The translations under genes and the position numbers were made by a program. Source: Strongylocentrotus purpuratus (taxonomy: Eukaryota > Echinodermata > Echinoidea > Camarodonta > Strongylocentrotidae). Taken from it: a stretch of DNA of 64,000 bases. Below the pieces are notes generated by a model. That model had not been told where the DNA came from and did no database searches. It was given only the letters and a program-made list of their open reading frames with translations. Location of the stretch: the NCBI RefSeq assembly GCF_000002235.5, contig NW_022145601.1:7479322-7543321 (forward strand), in the 5' to 3' direction. Of the stretch, positions 1-9,828 are shown one piece after another (within the stretch, counting starts at the first letter, position 1; each line of letters begins with the position of its first letter).

Positions 1-126
1 ATCCTCCTCATTCTCCTCTTCCTTTATCTAACTCTCATTCTTATTATGTTTCCTCTTTTACCTTATTGGCTCATTCTTTTCATTCTCCACCTCCTCCGAT
101 CTCCCCAAACTTTTCTCTTTTCTCTC

Positions 127-398
127 TTCTTCTTCTTCTTCTCCTTCTCCTTCTCCTTCTCCTTCTCCTTCTCCTTCCTCTTCTTCTTCTTCTTCCTCCT
201 CCTCCTCCTCCTCCTCCTCCTCCTCCTCCTCCTCCTCCTCTTCTTCTTCTTCTTCCTCCTCCTCCTCCTCCTCCTCCTCCTCCTCCTCCTCCTCCTCCTC
301 CTCCTCCTCCTCCTCCTCCTCCTCCTCCTCCTCCTCCTCCTCCTCCTCCTCCTCCTCCTCCTCCTCCTCCTCCTCCTCCTCCTCCTCCTCCTCCTCCT
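127..398. repeat. (TTC)n/(CTC)n pyrimidine microsatellite
   Basis: Begins with TTC triplets, passes through several CTCCTT hexamers, then runs as almost pure CTC for over 200 bp with a short TTC interruption. It lies inside a wider pyrimidine-rich tract covering roughly the first 540 bases. The Leu/Pro/Ser and Glu homopolymer frames on both strands are products of the repeat, not genes. The strand asymmetry could allow triplex (H-DNA) formation; that is inference. Confidence 0.97.
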
Positions 399-539
399 TT
401 CTCTTAGTTGTTGTTGTTCTAGTCGTTGTCATCATCTATGTCTCCATCTTCTTCTTCTTTTTCTTCTTCCTAATTTCCCCCTCCTCCACTGTATTATCTT
501 TCCTCCCCTTTTCCTCCATGCCTTCCTCTTCTCATGTTC

Positions 540-1230
540 TATTTCATTTGTTCCCCCTCTATCACCTTCCAATCTAAATTCTGCTTGTTCCCATTACTTG
601 AATATAACATGTTACCCTTATCTAGATATCACTCCCTTCTTAGAAACATTACCAGGAAACGAAAAACAAATTCTGACTTTTTATACCAAAAAAAAACTGC
701 ACCTGCTTTCCAACTTGACCGAATTTCCTGTCTAATATCTCCAAAGATTGTCTGACAATCACCATCCAGAATGACTGATGACAGACAGAGATAACACAGG
801 AAACCAACTCCCCAATCTTAAATTTCCTGGGAAATCATCCCAAACTCTGCCTGATGGGAACGCACCCACCTTTGATTCCCCCCCCCCCCCCCCTCATGAA
901 GTTATGTACCAAACTTGGATGAGGCATGATTCACTTTGGTATCAAAGTATTGGTCTTCAAATACTTGTCTCTTGGATCACTTACTTCTCATCATCTACAT
1001 TAATATAGACTGATATAGAAGAGGAAACAAAAATATTCTTGTCCAAATTCCCCCATCTAAATCTTCTGGGAAATTATTTTAAAACAACAGCAAAAGGTCA
1101 TTGCATCCCCGATCTCCCAATTCAAAACTGGACAAGAAGAAATCAATAGAAACAGAAAAATGTTGGTCCCGAGCCCTCTTCCAAATCTGCATTGGTAAAT
1201 TAGCTTAAATCCTCCTTGATGCAAATGCAC
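540..1230. other. Unique-looking AT-rich stretch with one poly-C tract
   Basis: No convincing gene or dispersed repeat recognised. A run of 16 C residues lies at 878-893. The short frames present have no recognisable domain. Confidence 0.5.
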
Positions 1231-1294
1231 CCCCTACTACCCCCCCCCCCCCCTCTCCCCTCCCCCTCCCCCACCTCCCCCCCCCCCCCCCCCC
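1230..1294. repeat. Poly-C rich tract
   Basis: C-runs of 13 or more bases are separated by a few T and A residues. Such tracts recur through the window, nearly all with C on this strand. Confidence 0.9.
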
Positions 1295-1480
1295 ATACAG
1301 ACATACATCTAAGCTGGGGGAGATTTAAAGAAACAAACCGAAAAAGAAATGCGTTAGTCCGAAGTTCTGGGTCAGTCCGTGGCTAGGGGCTATTTGTGAA
1401 CCACACGCCAGGGACGGTGTTCGGCCCGAGTCAATTCCGATAATTATTCTCGATCCGCTTTAGAGGGTCAATCCATCTGC

Positions 1481-1549
1481 TTGGAGCCAGAAGGGCAGTA
1501 ACTCATCTACCATATACCTTAACACAGAGTTAACACCCTTTGGCTCCAA
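1481..1549. repeat. Foldback repeat, GGAGCCAGAAGG family, full copy
   Basis: Starts TTGGAGCCAGAAGGGC and ends with the approximate reverse complement, ACACCCTTTGGCTCCAA, so the ~69-nt unit can fold into a hairpin with arms of about 25 nt. Related copies lie near 10.30, 34.42, 47.82 and 52.76 kb. The same ends and loop recur at unrelated sites, which points to a dispersed element rather than a chance palindrome. The family name is unknown to me. Confidence 0.75.
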
Positions 1550-2700
1550 CTAGACAAATTGACGGGGGACGTTTGCCTCCTGATGGTCGTCGAATAAAAA
1601 AAAAATGGCCCCCAAATGACAATCGAAGATGGGTTTAGTTCTAATCAATCCTCCTATCCATCTGGGTCAATAGTAATATCTGAGCTGAGCACCGGAAGGC
1701 TACAACTTCACTTTTGAGAGATATCAAGATTTCCATACCATCCTGAATATCAGCAAGTTAATAACATTAGAACGAGTATAAATAAACAGAGAATAAATAA
1801 ACACAGTATGAATAAACACAGTATAAAGTGAAGGTAGTGGTATTATTTCTGTCTAATAACATCAAATGTAGTGGAAGGACAGGTGGGTTATGTAGATTCT
1901 CATTGCCTATTTCAATTCTAATATCAATATTAGTATCAATAATGTCAATGTAACTGACTCACTCATGTTTTTTCAATTTGAAGTAAAAAGTACAGTGAGC
2001 ACTTACATACACTTTTTGGAATAAGATCTTAGTTTCGCAGCCAAGCAAGATACTTGTCTATAAACCTTGTCAATTCAAGTTTAAATCGGGTTTCAATTCT
2101 CAACAAAGACAAAACACATCATGGGGCTATTGTCCAATTTGTCTGGTTTAAATTACATAAGAAAAGGTTCTGCTTTTCAAACTAATGTGCTATCGACCAG
2201 CTGAAAAAACAGGAAAGCATTATTAACCCTCAGAAACAAGTTAATTCACACCCCCGTCTGGGCTCAACCAAGCTCCAGGCACAGCTGTACATTAAAGGGC
2301 GATCCAACCCTTGTAATAAGTTGATTTGTATGAAAGCAGACAAATAACAGAAACAGAATGGTAAAAGTTTGAAATGAATTGGACCAATAGTAAGGAAGTT
2401 ATGAGTGTTTGAAATATGAGATCACTAAGTCTATGCAAATCTCAAATTGGTAGTTTGGTCAGTGGGTTGTGGCGTAGGACGTGGATCACTCTCCCATTTG
2501 TTGTGTGGAATTAAATTGATGTCAGTTAGAGGCAGTACAAGCAGACTTGTCATCTTGTTCATGTATCGAATAGAGTCTATGTATGCAGACTATCATGCGA
2601 CATGGATCCGAGACAAGTTTAACCCTGGAACTCCCGGCGAAAAAGGTGTCAAGTGGGGTAGGTCAGGTTAAGAGGGGGAAGCGGGGTCGAGGGGGTTCAA
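1550..2700. other. Non-coding stretch, no element recognised
   Basis: AT-rich. A short AATAAACACAGTA-type duplication lies near 1790-1830. A plus-strand frame at 2447-2671 ends in a short collagen-like run (GTPGEKG), but it lacks an upstream polypyrimidine tract and I do not call it a gene. Confidence 0.5.
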
Positions 2701-2974
2701 GTTTAGGGCGGACAGACAAAAATATTCTCTCCTACTCGCTAGCTTAGCCTAACTGTGCAGGCATAAAAGCTTGTCTGTACGATATATAACATAGAGACTG
2801 AATTAACCAGCTTTAAAACTTTACCTACTTTTTTATTAACAGGAAATTTTATTAGATTTATTGTAAAAGGTAATTTCATTGCAGTGATTTTAATGTTATT
2901 TTCTTGTCTTCGACCAGAACTCTTTATCTGTCTTTGAGAGCTCTTTTGGAGCATTCCAGAGCTTATTCGCTCAC

Positions 2975-3168
2975 CACGCACTTGCATTTTTCCCCTGGAA
3001 TTATCAACGGCATAGACTAGTTCTTGCATAGTCCCTGTACAAGTATATGCTTCTCCATCCATCCACACAAAGCCACTTTGAAACTGCTTTAGGCTCAACT
3101 CAAGACACAATGCAATTTCATTTAAGCAAGGCTTGACACTAACAGGTGCATAGGGAATCATTACTGTT
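2975..3168 (-). CDS. Candidate internal exon, unknown protein
   Basis: On the minus strand a 194-nt open block is bounded by TTTTTCCAG at its 5' side (AG at 3169-3170) and by GTG/GTGAGC at its 3' side (GT at 2973-2974). It encodes about 64 residues including the segments MIPYAPVSVKP, GFVWMDGEAYTCTG and ELVYAVDNSRG. Around 60% of codons start with a purine and about a third start with G, typical of real coding sequence, and local GC exceeds the surroundings. In this frame it would begin in phase 2 and end in phase 1. The frame itself stays open from 3182 to 2739. I recognise no domain. It could be a real exon of a minus-strand gene that extends beyond the window, a decayed gene fragment, or chance. 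Confidence 0.35.
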
Positions 3169-3290
3169 CTGGAAAAATACATTGTTGTGATAAAATTTCA
3201 CAATTCTATTACATGGCTCAGGCATCTAGATCCTTGAAATCTCAACCGAGACTCCCTTTGTAAAACGTGAGTGTGGAGCCCTATGTAAAT

Positions 3291-3410
3291 ACAGAGAAAT
3301 CTGCTTTAACGATAACTTGTATAGAGAAACCTGCATTAAAGATAACTTGTATAGAGAAACCTGCTTTGAAGACAATTTGTATAGAGAAACCCGTTTTAAA
3401 GATAAATTGT
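3291..3410. repeat. 30-bp tandem repeat, four units
   Basis: Four exactly 30-bp units begin at 3291, 3321, 3351 and 3381, each with the core AGAGAAACCTGC followed by TTTAAAGATAACTTGT-like sequence. Units differ at several positions, so the array is not very recent. The repeated Leu-Tyr-Lys-Leu-Ser peptide on the minus strand is a by-product. Confidence 0.93.
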
Positions 3411-3491
3411 GGAGAAAGACCACCCGGCGATAAAGACCTTATATTTTTTCCCCTTTGAAATAAAAATTCCTATTAAAACCTATAATGAAGC

Positions 3492-3563
3492 AACCTGTCT
3501 AGAAAGACCACCTGCCTATGAAGGCCACTTTTCTTGTCTCCCTTTGGCGGTCTTTACATGTTT
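3492..3563. repeat. ~75-bp palindromic element, AACCTGTCTA...GACCACCT family
   Basis: The left arm AACCTGTCTAGAAAGACC is answered on the right by GGCGGTCTTTACATG. Better-preserved copies at 21388 and 51716 show that the right arm ends TAGACAGGTTT. It abuts the AGGCC-ended element that begins at 3568. Confidence 0.7.
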
Positions 3564-3567
3564 CATT

Positions 3568-3845
3568 AGGCCCGTCTTCATCAGCTCCAGGTCTATTGTC
3601 AAATATCCCGCTATTTGAACTATCCCAATCGCAAATTATCCAGTTAATTTGCATCTTCATCAGCCCGAAGTTGCAATTAGCGGGATATTTGGTAGAGATA
3701 ATCTTGAGCTAATTTCTCGAGCTAGAGTTTCAAGTTTTGAGGTCAAGTCTCGAGCTGATGAAGACGTGATTTTTAACTTCGGGATTATTTCCCAAATCAG
3801 AAATAGCGGGCTATTTGGCAATCTCGAGCTGATGAAGAGAGGCCT
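3568..3845. mobile_element. AGGCC-ended MITE-like element, copy 1
   Basis: Left end AGGCCCGTCTTCATCAGCTC and right end GAGCTGATGAAGAGAGGCCT are near reverse complements. Subterminal CCCGCTATTT/AAATAGCGGG repeats continue the inversion. The copy at 35299-35619 has the same ends and interior. It has no coding capacity, so it is non-autonomous. I see no obvious target-site duplication. Confidence 0.85.
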
Positions 3846-4036
3846 CCTGTACCAAACTAGAGCCTATGCTTGCAGACTACACCTTGCCAGAGGGTGGGAA
3901 GGCCATGATGCGATTAGCGAGAGGTGCAGGGATGCTAATTAGGAGGTGCTGAGCTGAGAAGGAGAGGAAGAGCGATGATGGCTCTTCCTAACACCCCGGG
4001 GAATACCCTGGATCATGACGTCATCCCCCTCTACCA

Positions 4037-4050
4037 CCCCCCCCCCCCCC
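4037..4050. repeat. Poly-C tract (14 C)
   Basis: Uninterrupted C run in a generally C-rich stretch (about 4010-4070) just before the tandem repeats. Confidence 0.9.
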
Positions 4051-4075
4051 ACCTACCCTGCATCACTCTATGATG

Positions 4076-4490
4076 CCACCCTAGTAAGGCGCAGTGTTGG
4101 TTTTTATTTAATTTCTTGTGCAACCATGGGTAAGTTCTTATGATGTCATCCCCTTCCCCTCCCCTACCGCCCCTCACCCCTCCCCTAATATTAACCTAGG
4201 ATAACTATAACAAAATTAGATTTAAATAAACCACCCTAGAAAGGCACAGTGTTGGATATTTTTTTAATTTCCTGTGGAACCACCTGTAAGTTCTTATGAT
4301 GTCATCCCCTGATTCCCCTCCCCCAAGGCCTCCCACCCTGCCCCCTTCCCCCACCACCAACCCACATAACCACCAACCCACATAACCTGAGGATATATGA
4401 AAAAGCACTCGATCCAAGTAAACCACCCTAGTGAGACGGAGAGTGTTGGTTTTATATTTCCTGAGCAACCTTGAGTATGTTGTCATGACG
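4076..4490. repeat. Degenerate three-unit tandem repeat (~155-190 bp)
   Basis: The phrase CCACCCTAG opens units at 4076, 4231 and 4423. Each continues with a GGCGCAGTGTTGGTTTT-like stretch, TTTCCTG, GCAACC and then ATGATGTCATCCCC or a variant. Unit lengths differ because of variable C-rich tails. The minus-strand frame here is repeat-derived. Confidence 0.85.
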
Positions 4491-4630
4491 TCATACCCCA
4501 CCACAAATTCAAACAAATTCTACCACTTCTATATCCCTACTTACAAAAATGCAAAATTTCCCAGGCATGAAAAATATGACAAACATTCTGGGGCATAAGA
4601 CAGAAATAGAAATGGTCGTTAAGCCCGTAC

Positions 4631-4765
4631 CTTGTCATTAGCTGCACATCCGGCCCAGGTACATGCTTTATCATATATATGACCTAAATAGTGCCTTACA
4701 GAAATTCCAGCTTCAAAGGATAGAGAATGGCACTGATGAGCAAACGACATACCTGAAGGGGATTC
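4631..4765 (-). CDS. Candidate internal exon, unknown Cys/His-containing protein
   Basis: On the minus strand a 135-nt block (45 codons, phase 0 at both ends) follows TTTTTCAACAG and ends ACAAG/GTACGG, a strong donor match. It encodes segments such as MSFAHQCHSLSFEAG and HIYDKACTWAGC. The spaced Cys and His residues could suggest metal binding, but I recognise no family. About a third of codons begin with G. It lies about 1.5 kb upstream, in minus-strand direction, of the candidate exon at 2975-3168. Their phases (0 and 2) are incompatible for direct joining, so another exon would be required between them. A second donor-like CAG/GTATGT lies inside it near 4752. Confidence 0.33.
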
Positions 4766-5199
4766 CTGTTGAAAAATACACAAGTTGTCACATTTGCCTA
4801 ATGCCGGATCCTTTTCTTCACTGCAGCATGCACTACGCTGCAACCAGATGGAAACAGTCAGACCAAATCTGTCAAGTCAAAATAAGAAAGGCACGGTTAA
4901 ATTTAGATGTTGAAACACACAAGGTCATGAAATATTCATTATGAATCAATCATAAAAATGTATCCATATCATTACTTTCAATAAAAGAATTGAAGAAAAA
5001 AAGAAAAAAAAAAGTATACCTTGGTACTCTTCATTTAAAGATATGTCTTCAAAAAAACATGCTGTAAGAAAACAGGAGCTTCAAGGCTTTACAAAATCTT
5101 GGTTCTCTTCACCTGCGTTGTTCTTTCTCACATAGGGAGTCCCCAGTGCAAGACGAATCAAAAGTACCACAGAAACTATTTAAAGTCTTCGCAAATATC

Positions 5200-5393
5200 G
5201 TTAAAAGAACTGTATCCAGTAATTGAAGCCCTATCAAACAACATTTAAAAAATCAGTCCACTTTGCATTTTTATGTAGAAAACATTTCAAAAGTGTTGTT
5301 AAAAGAACTGTATCCAGTAATTGAAGCTCTATCAAACAACATTTAAAAAAATCAGTCTACTTTGCATATTTATGTAGAAAACTTTTCAAAAGC
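5200..5393. repeat. 98-bp tandem duplication
   Basis: The segment starting GTTAAAAGAACTGTATCC at 5200 recurs at 5298 with only a handful of differences, including through CAAACAACATTTAAAAAA and TTTATGTAGAAAAC. Two units are present; it is non-coding. Confidence 0.93.
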
Positions 5394-5399
5394 GATATC

Positions 5400-6147
5400 A
5401 AATTAACTAGCTACAAACACGGAGAGAGAACAAATACAGCATCTACAAGTCCACTGGAATGTTTGAAAAAGATCTGGTGATGTAACTGGACCCCTTTGGG
5501 ATTTCACAAGTACTTTTGCCATATTATCCACCGTGCTCAAGCGATTTTCCCACCGTCTGCATTTAAATATTCATTAAAAGAACCCTAGATCTCTTACCAG
5601 AATTCGTTTTACAAATGAGCAGCCCAGACGATTCCATAACTAAAACACGAGTTTAACGAGGCGGCCATTTTGGAATTGCATCTATGAAATTGGCCGAGTT
5701 AATGCAAGGTGTACGAGACGCTAAATTATTGATGCTCGAAGATGAAGACGTAGGGAGTCATCTACTTTTTACGACGGGAAGTCATTTCGTGAAGATTGCA
5801 TGGAAGACACATGAAATGGTGCATGGAATTTAAATATACACACACATAAATTACAATGTCATTTCAAGACCTTTCCAAAAATGTGTATATCTATGTTTTT
5901 AATGATATTATATAACATGATCGTAATTACCCAAAGGCAATTAATTCAGACAGTCTTTTCCTTTACACGCTCCTTACAGACAGTACGTGACATGAACCTA
6001 ATTACAGACAATTTATTGCAACTAAATGTTCCCAGAAACTGACTGTAATAGGCTACCCAATGTAAAGGCTGCGATAGAAGCTAATAAGTGATGATATAAC
6101 ATGTAAAGATACATGCAAAACCATCGCAACTTTTTTCTCAATATCAC
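5400..6147. other. Non-coding stretch, nothing recognised
   Basis: No open frame, RNA gene or repeat could be supported here. Confidence 0.5.
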
Positions 6148-6511
6148 CTTAAAGAGAAGGTCGAGTTCTGGGAAGAGGTGAAAAATAATTTGGGAGCGTT
6201 ATCATTGTTCTTATGCAAGTGTGGAAGAACATCAGAGTACAAAAGTCCCCTGAAAAGCATGGCTCTTCAAATGCCTTCATATTCTGAATATGACAAGTAA
6301 CAGCCAGATTTTTATGCCACATGTTGTGTAGTCCCATATACATCTTTTGTGTACAGTTAGACTGGGGCAATTTTCTTATCATTTTGATGACTCCAGAACC
6401 TTGCAGTACACACCGATACTTATATGCTACATGATCAACCTTTTCTGATCAATTCCACACCGTTTCTTTCACAATGCAATCGCATGACCAGAACTCAACT
6501 TTATCTTTAAG
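6148..6511 (+). mobile_element. ~360-bp MITE, TTAAAGAGAA-ended family, full copy
   Basis: Left end TTAAAGAGAAGGTCGAGTTC and right end GAACTCAACTTTATCTTTAA form inverted termini with TTAA at both outer edges. That is consistent with TTAA target choice as in piggyBac- or Kolobok-type transposons, though the superfamily assignment is inference. Copies: 49357-49680 (plus), 48745-48979 (minus), 63480-63674 (plus), and solo ends at 33264 and 40590. It has no coding capacity. Confidence 0.88.
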
Positions 6512-7046
6512 GGCGATTTTCAATAGCCTTTTGTAAGTCCATATTCGGATTACGTTAGGTTGATTTTTTCAAAAGTAGTTACTGTCGGTTTATGCATTAC
6601 CTTTCAAGTCCGGCTGTTCACTAAATTGATTTTCTTTCTTTTTCGTCCTCCATTTTAAAGACAATCAGCAAATGCCTACATGCTTTTACCGCCGTGAGAC
6701 ACGGAAAAAGGTATTACAGCGGAGAATCAAGATTTATTCAACGAAAGAAACAAAACAATTTCTGCAGACAGCGATGAAACTGATCCTGTCGCGTTGCAGC
6801 TGGAAAAATGGACTGGGGAGATTTAAAGTGGATTTGGTCGTGGATTTTCGCTGAGCGATACCCCGATCGTGACGTCCTCGTGTCTTTTGGTGAAGACGCA
6901 AATGTTGGAAGTCCATTTGTCATGATTAAATATGAGGGGGGATTGCTTGAGGGGAGGAGAGATGAAAGGAGCGAGAGAGAGAGGGGGAAGGATGAAAGGT
7001 TGCATGACACTGCATGGACTTGCAGTTTATTACCGAGTCACGCACA
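6512..7046. other. Mixed stretch, no gene called
   Basis: Somewhat CpG-richer around 6660-6900 than its surroundings, with overlapping short frames on both strands that carry no recognisable domain. A purine-rich GAGAGAG patch lies near 6930-7000. Possibly regulatory; weak. Confidence 0.35.
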
Positions 7047-7543
7047 GAGAGAAGTCCACCTTAATATTAATCTGGTTCTAATAAAAGCAGAAAAATGAGA
7101 GGAATGTAGATCAGTGAAGTTTGAGCAAAACCCAATTAAAAATAAGAAAATTGGGAATTTTCAAAGAATTTTAAGAAAGGTCCTCAACACTTTGCTCTGT
7201 ACAGAAATTTCATAAGATTTAAATCTCTTTGTTGATGATGATGGAATAGATTTGTTTCATAAATATTTGCAATAATTGTATTTAGGGTGCATGTATGGTT
7301 GAAAATTTTCTCAAGGAAAAATATAACCACCTGCATTTTCTTATTACAGAGCAAATGGAAGGGAACGTCGCAAGATGCGTCACAGAGTTGCCAATTTGTG
7401 TTTGATCAATCACATCTTCAAAAACTACACAACTTTATTATTTTCAATTGAGTTTTGCTCAAACTATTCAATGACCTGTTCCTCACATTTTCTGCTTCAA
7501 TTGAAACCAACTTCATATCATCAGGGTGGACTTCCCCTTTAAA
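7047..7543. mobile_element. ~495-bp inverted-repeat element, GGAAGTCCACC ends
   Basis: The left part, GAAGTCCACCTTAATATTAA followed by AAGCAGAAAAATGAGAGGAA and TTTGAGCAAAACCCAATT, is matched in reverse complement by the right part: AATTGAGTTTTGCTCAAA, TTCCTCACATTTTCTGCTTC and GGGTGGACTTCCCC. The arms are therefore about 100 bp. The right edge is TTTAAA. The interior is AT-rich with no open frame. Confidence 0.85.
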
Positions 7544-9626
7544 TACACCTGTATTCCTTTTCCAGAAATTTGGATTCATTGCACTTCAAATGCTACCTTT
7601 TTCTCAATTTTTCTCAATTTTGGATAATGTCAAATTTTATTTGCAGTTAATATTTGCGTGTACTGTGTTCTCATATCTTGCATGCAATTTGTATTTCTAG
7701 GTCATCTGGAAAAAACAACAACCGTGCACCCATGTAATTAATTGGGAGTCAATACTTTGGGTACATGTTAAAAAGACATAACCGAGTGCGATAAAAATGA
7801 ATGATGTAAATTCAGGTATGAACTAGGTCTATGGCATGTCATGTCATGATTGTCAATAGCGGACAGGATGTTAAAAAGCCCACATATTGAAGAAAGGTAC
7901 CCTTTGTTGACATTGTCTTATTAAAACAAAATCCCCCAGAATCCCTTTTTTGGTATGATACTGGTTCTTGATATCATATTGCACAAAAACAGAAAAGAAA
8001 TGGGACGGAAGCTTTTAACCGTGAAAAAAAAACAAGCATCAATATTTTTGTAATACTTTTCTCAATGTCACACACAATATCAATTTCTCAAATGATTATG
8101 AAATGAAGGGGACCACTAAAGAGACGTCATTTTACATGAAAGACACAAATATTAAACCGTATGTGTTACAAGAAATAAATTGAAAGCAGGTTACTGAACC
8201 ATACATTACTTTCGATATATATATATCTTTTCAAATATCACATTAATGGCATGTTAGCGGCAAAAGGCCCCTCGGCGCTGTAAAACAACCAAAGATTTAC
8301 AGCCTTTTGCTTGTAAAAATTGCCATTAGTACGTCTTTACACCACTTGAAATCGACGAGAAAAAGATAGAATTCACTCTACAGAACTCATTATCTTCCCC
8401 ACAAGATCAAATTTCCTTCCTATCTAAAAGCATTTTTGTTTTCAGCAATAACATCGCACGACTTGTCCTCTCGCTACTACCCCTGGAGTTCTCTCAGCGA
8501 CTTGATACATCCATTTCCCCTCCAATAACATACCTCAAACTCCCTTTTTTCCCTCGTTTTCTCCGTGCTCCTCGGCTACTTCAAAAAGACAACAGGACAG
8601 CGCCATAATTGGAAGTCACTGCACTTTTGGGACATCCAAATTTGGCCCGAAATTGAATTTTCAGACTTCGCCTCTGCTCGGCTCGGCCCTTGCAAAACGC
8701 CAGATTATTATTCTTTACAGGTTGATTTTGAATGGCATTGGGATATCGAGAATTTGGGTCACGAGAGGGGGAAAAAGAGGAATGTGAGATGGAAAAAGCA
8801 AGAAGACTGTATTTTCCATTATTACTACAATTGGACAAACATTTGTCCATCCAAAACAACAGGCTAAATTCTACAACCTTTGCAACAAGTGTTTCATAAT
8901 ACTGATATGAAATTGAGACAAAGTACTTGAGTAGCATCGTAAATATTACTTTTTGATAACTCTCTTTTTCTGATATTTATGTTAACATTTCCTATACTAA
9001 GGCATATTTCTTTCTAGCATATTTGTTTCTTATGAATCGACCATTTATGACATATTCCTAAAAAAGTAGAAATGAAGACTCAAATACTGGTAAACATTTA
9101 TCAAGATATTACTTATTGATAGAGTTTTCTACCATCAAAAATGCAACAAAGCATCAAAAATGCAACAAAGCAACAAAAATAATCTTATGACACAAAATTC
9201 TGATTACGTATAATCCAATGCAAATCATACATCAAAACGTGTCAACAAAATGAATTATTGACAAAAGTCTACCGGTAAATACAATCCAATGCATACATAT
9301 AAGCAAACATACTCTTCTAAATGTACAAACTAATCCAATATTGAATACCATGTCCAGCAATGTTTTGATTTCCAATTTCACCCATCTATTCGGTGGTGGA
9401 TGATCAGGTGACCTTAGGCATCAATATCACATGATTGAGGTTCAAGGCCGTTTTGAGTAAGACGAAAAGGTGAACGCACTTTGCCTTTGCCCATTGAGCC
9501 ATGCCTACGCATGTTTCATTATTAAAGACAAGGCCATCCCTTAGCTCCGTAATTAGCCGGCTATGGGAGATAACATCATTATAAATACATAGGAAGTGTT
9601 GCCGACAGTAATTGATCATCCCCAGC
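7544..9626. other. Non-coding stretch, little recognised
   Basis: A small imperfect hairpin lies near 8255-8325 (GGCAAAAGGCCC...GCCTTTTGCTTG). A 19-bp double repeat around ATCAAAAATGCAACAAAGC lies at 9134-9171. Overlapping short frames at 8565-8937 and 9404-9619 have no recognisable protein. Confidence 0.5.
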
Positions 9627-9828
9627 TTGACATCGCTATTTTAGAGATCATCCTGACTTGCTATTAAGTTTGTTTGTGTTTTTGTTTGTTTGTTATGTTC
9701 TGTATTCTGTTGTGATATGGAGGCAGAGTTGACATCGCTATTTTAGAGATCATCCTGACTTGCTATTAACTTTGTTTGTGTTTTTGTTTGTTATGTTCTG
9801 TTTTCTGTTGTGATATGGGGGCAGAGTT
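9627..9828. repeat. ~102-bp tandem duplication
   Basis: TTGACATCGCTATTTTAGAG begins at 9627 and again at 9729, followed both times by a GTTTGTTTGTG-rich stretch and GTTGTGATATGG. The copies differ mainly in the number of GTTT units. Confidence 0.93.

Noticed and set aside
46-735. 229-residue Leu-rich frame and the opposite Glu-rich frame
   Set aside because: Products of the (CTC)n microsatellite.
2447-2671. Plus-strand frame ending in a collagen-like GTPGEKG stretch
   Set aside because: Only two Gly-X-Y units, no polypyrimidine acceptor, and no recognisable protein.
3883-3948. 66-nt minus-strand exon between the two candidate exons
   Set aside because: The acceptor pyrimidine tract is excellent, but the donor (GTGTAG) is weak. 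Use of the first AG gives an early stop, and use of the second leaves the phase mismatch unsolved.
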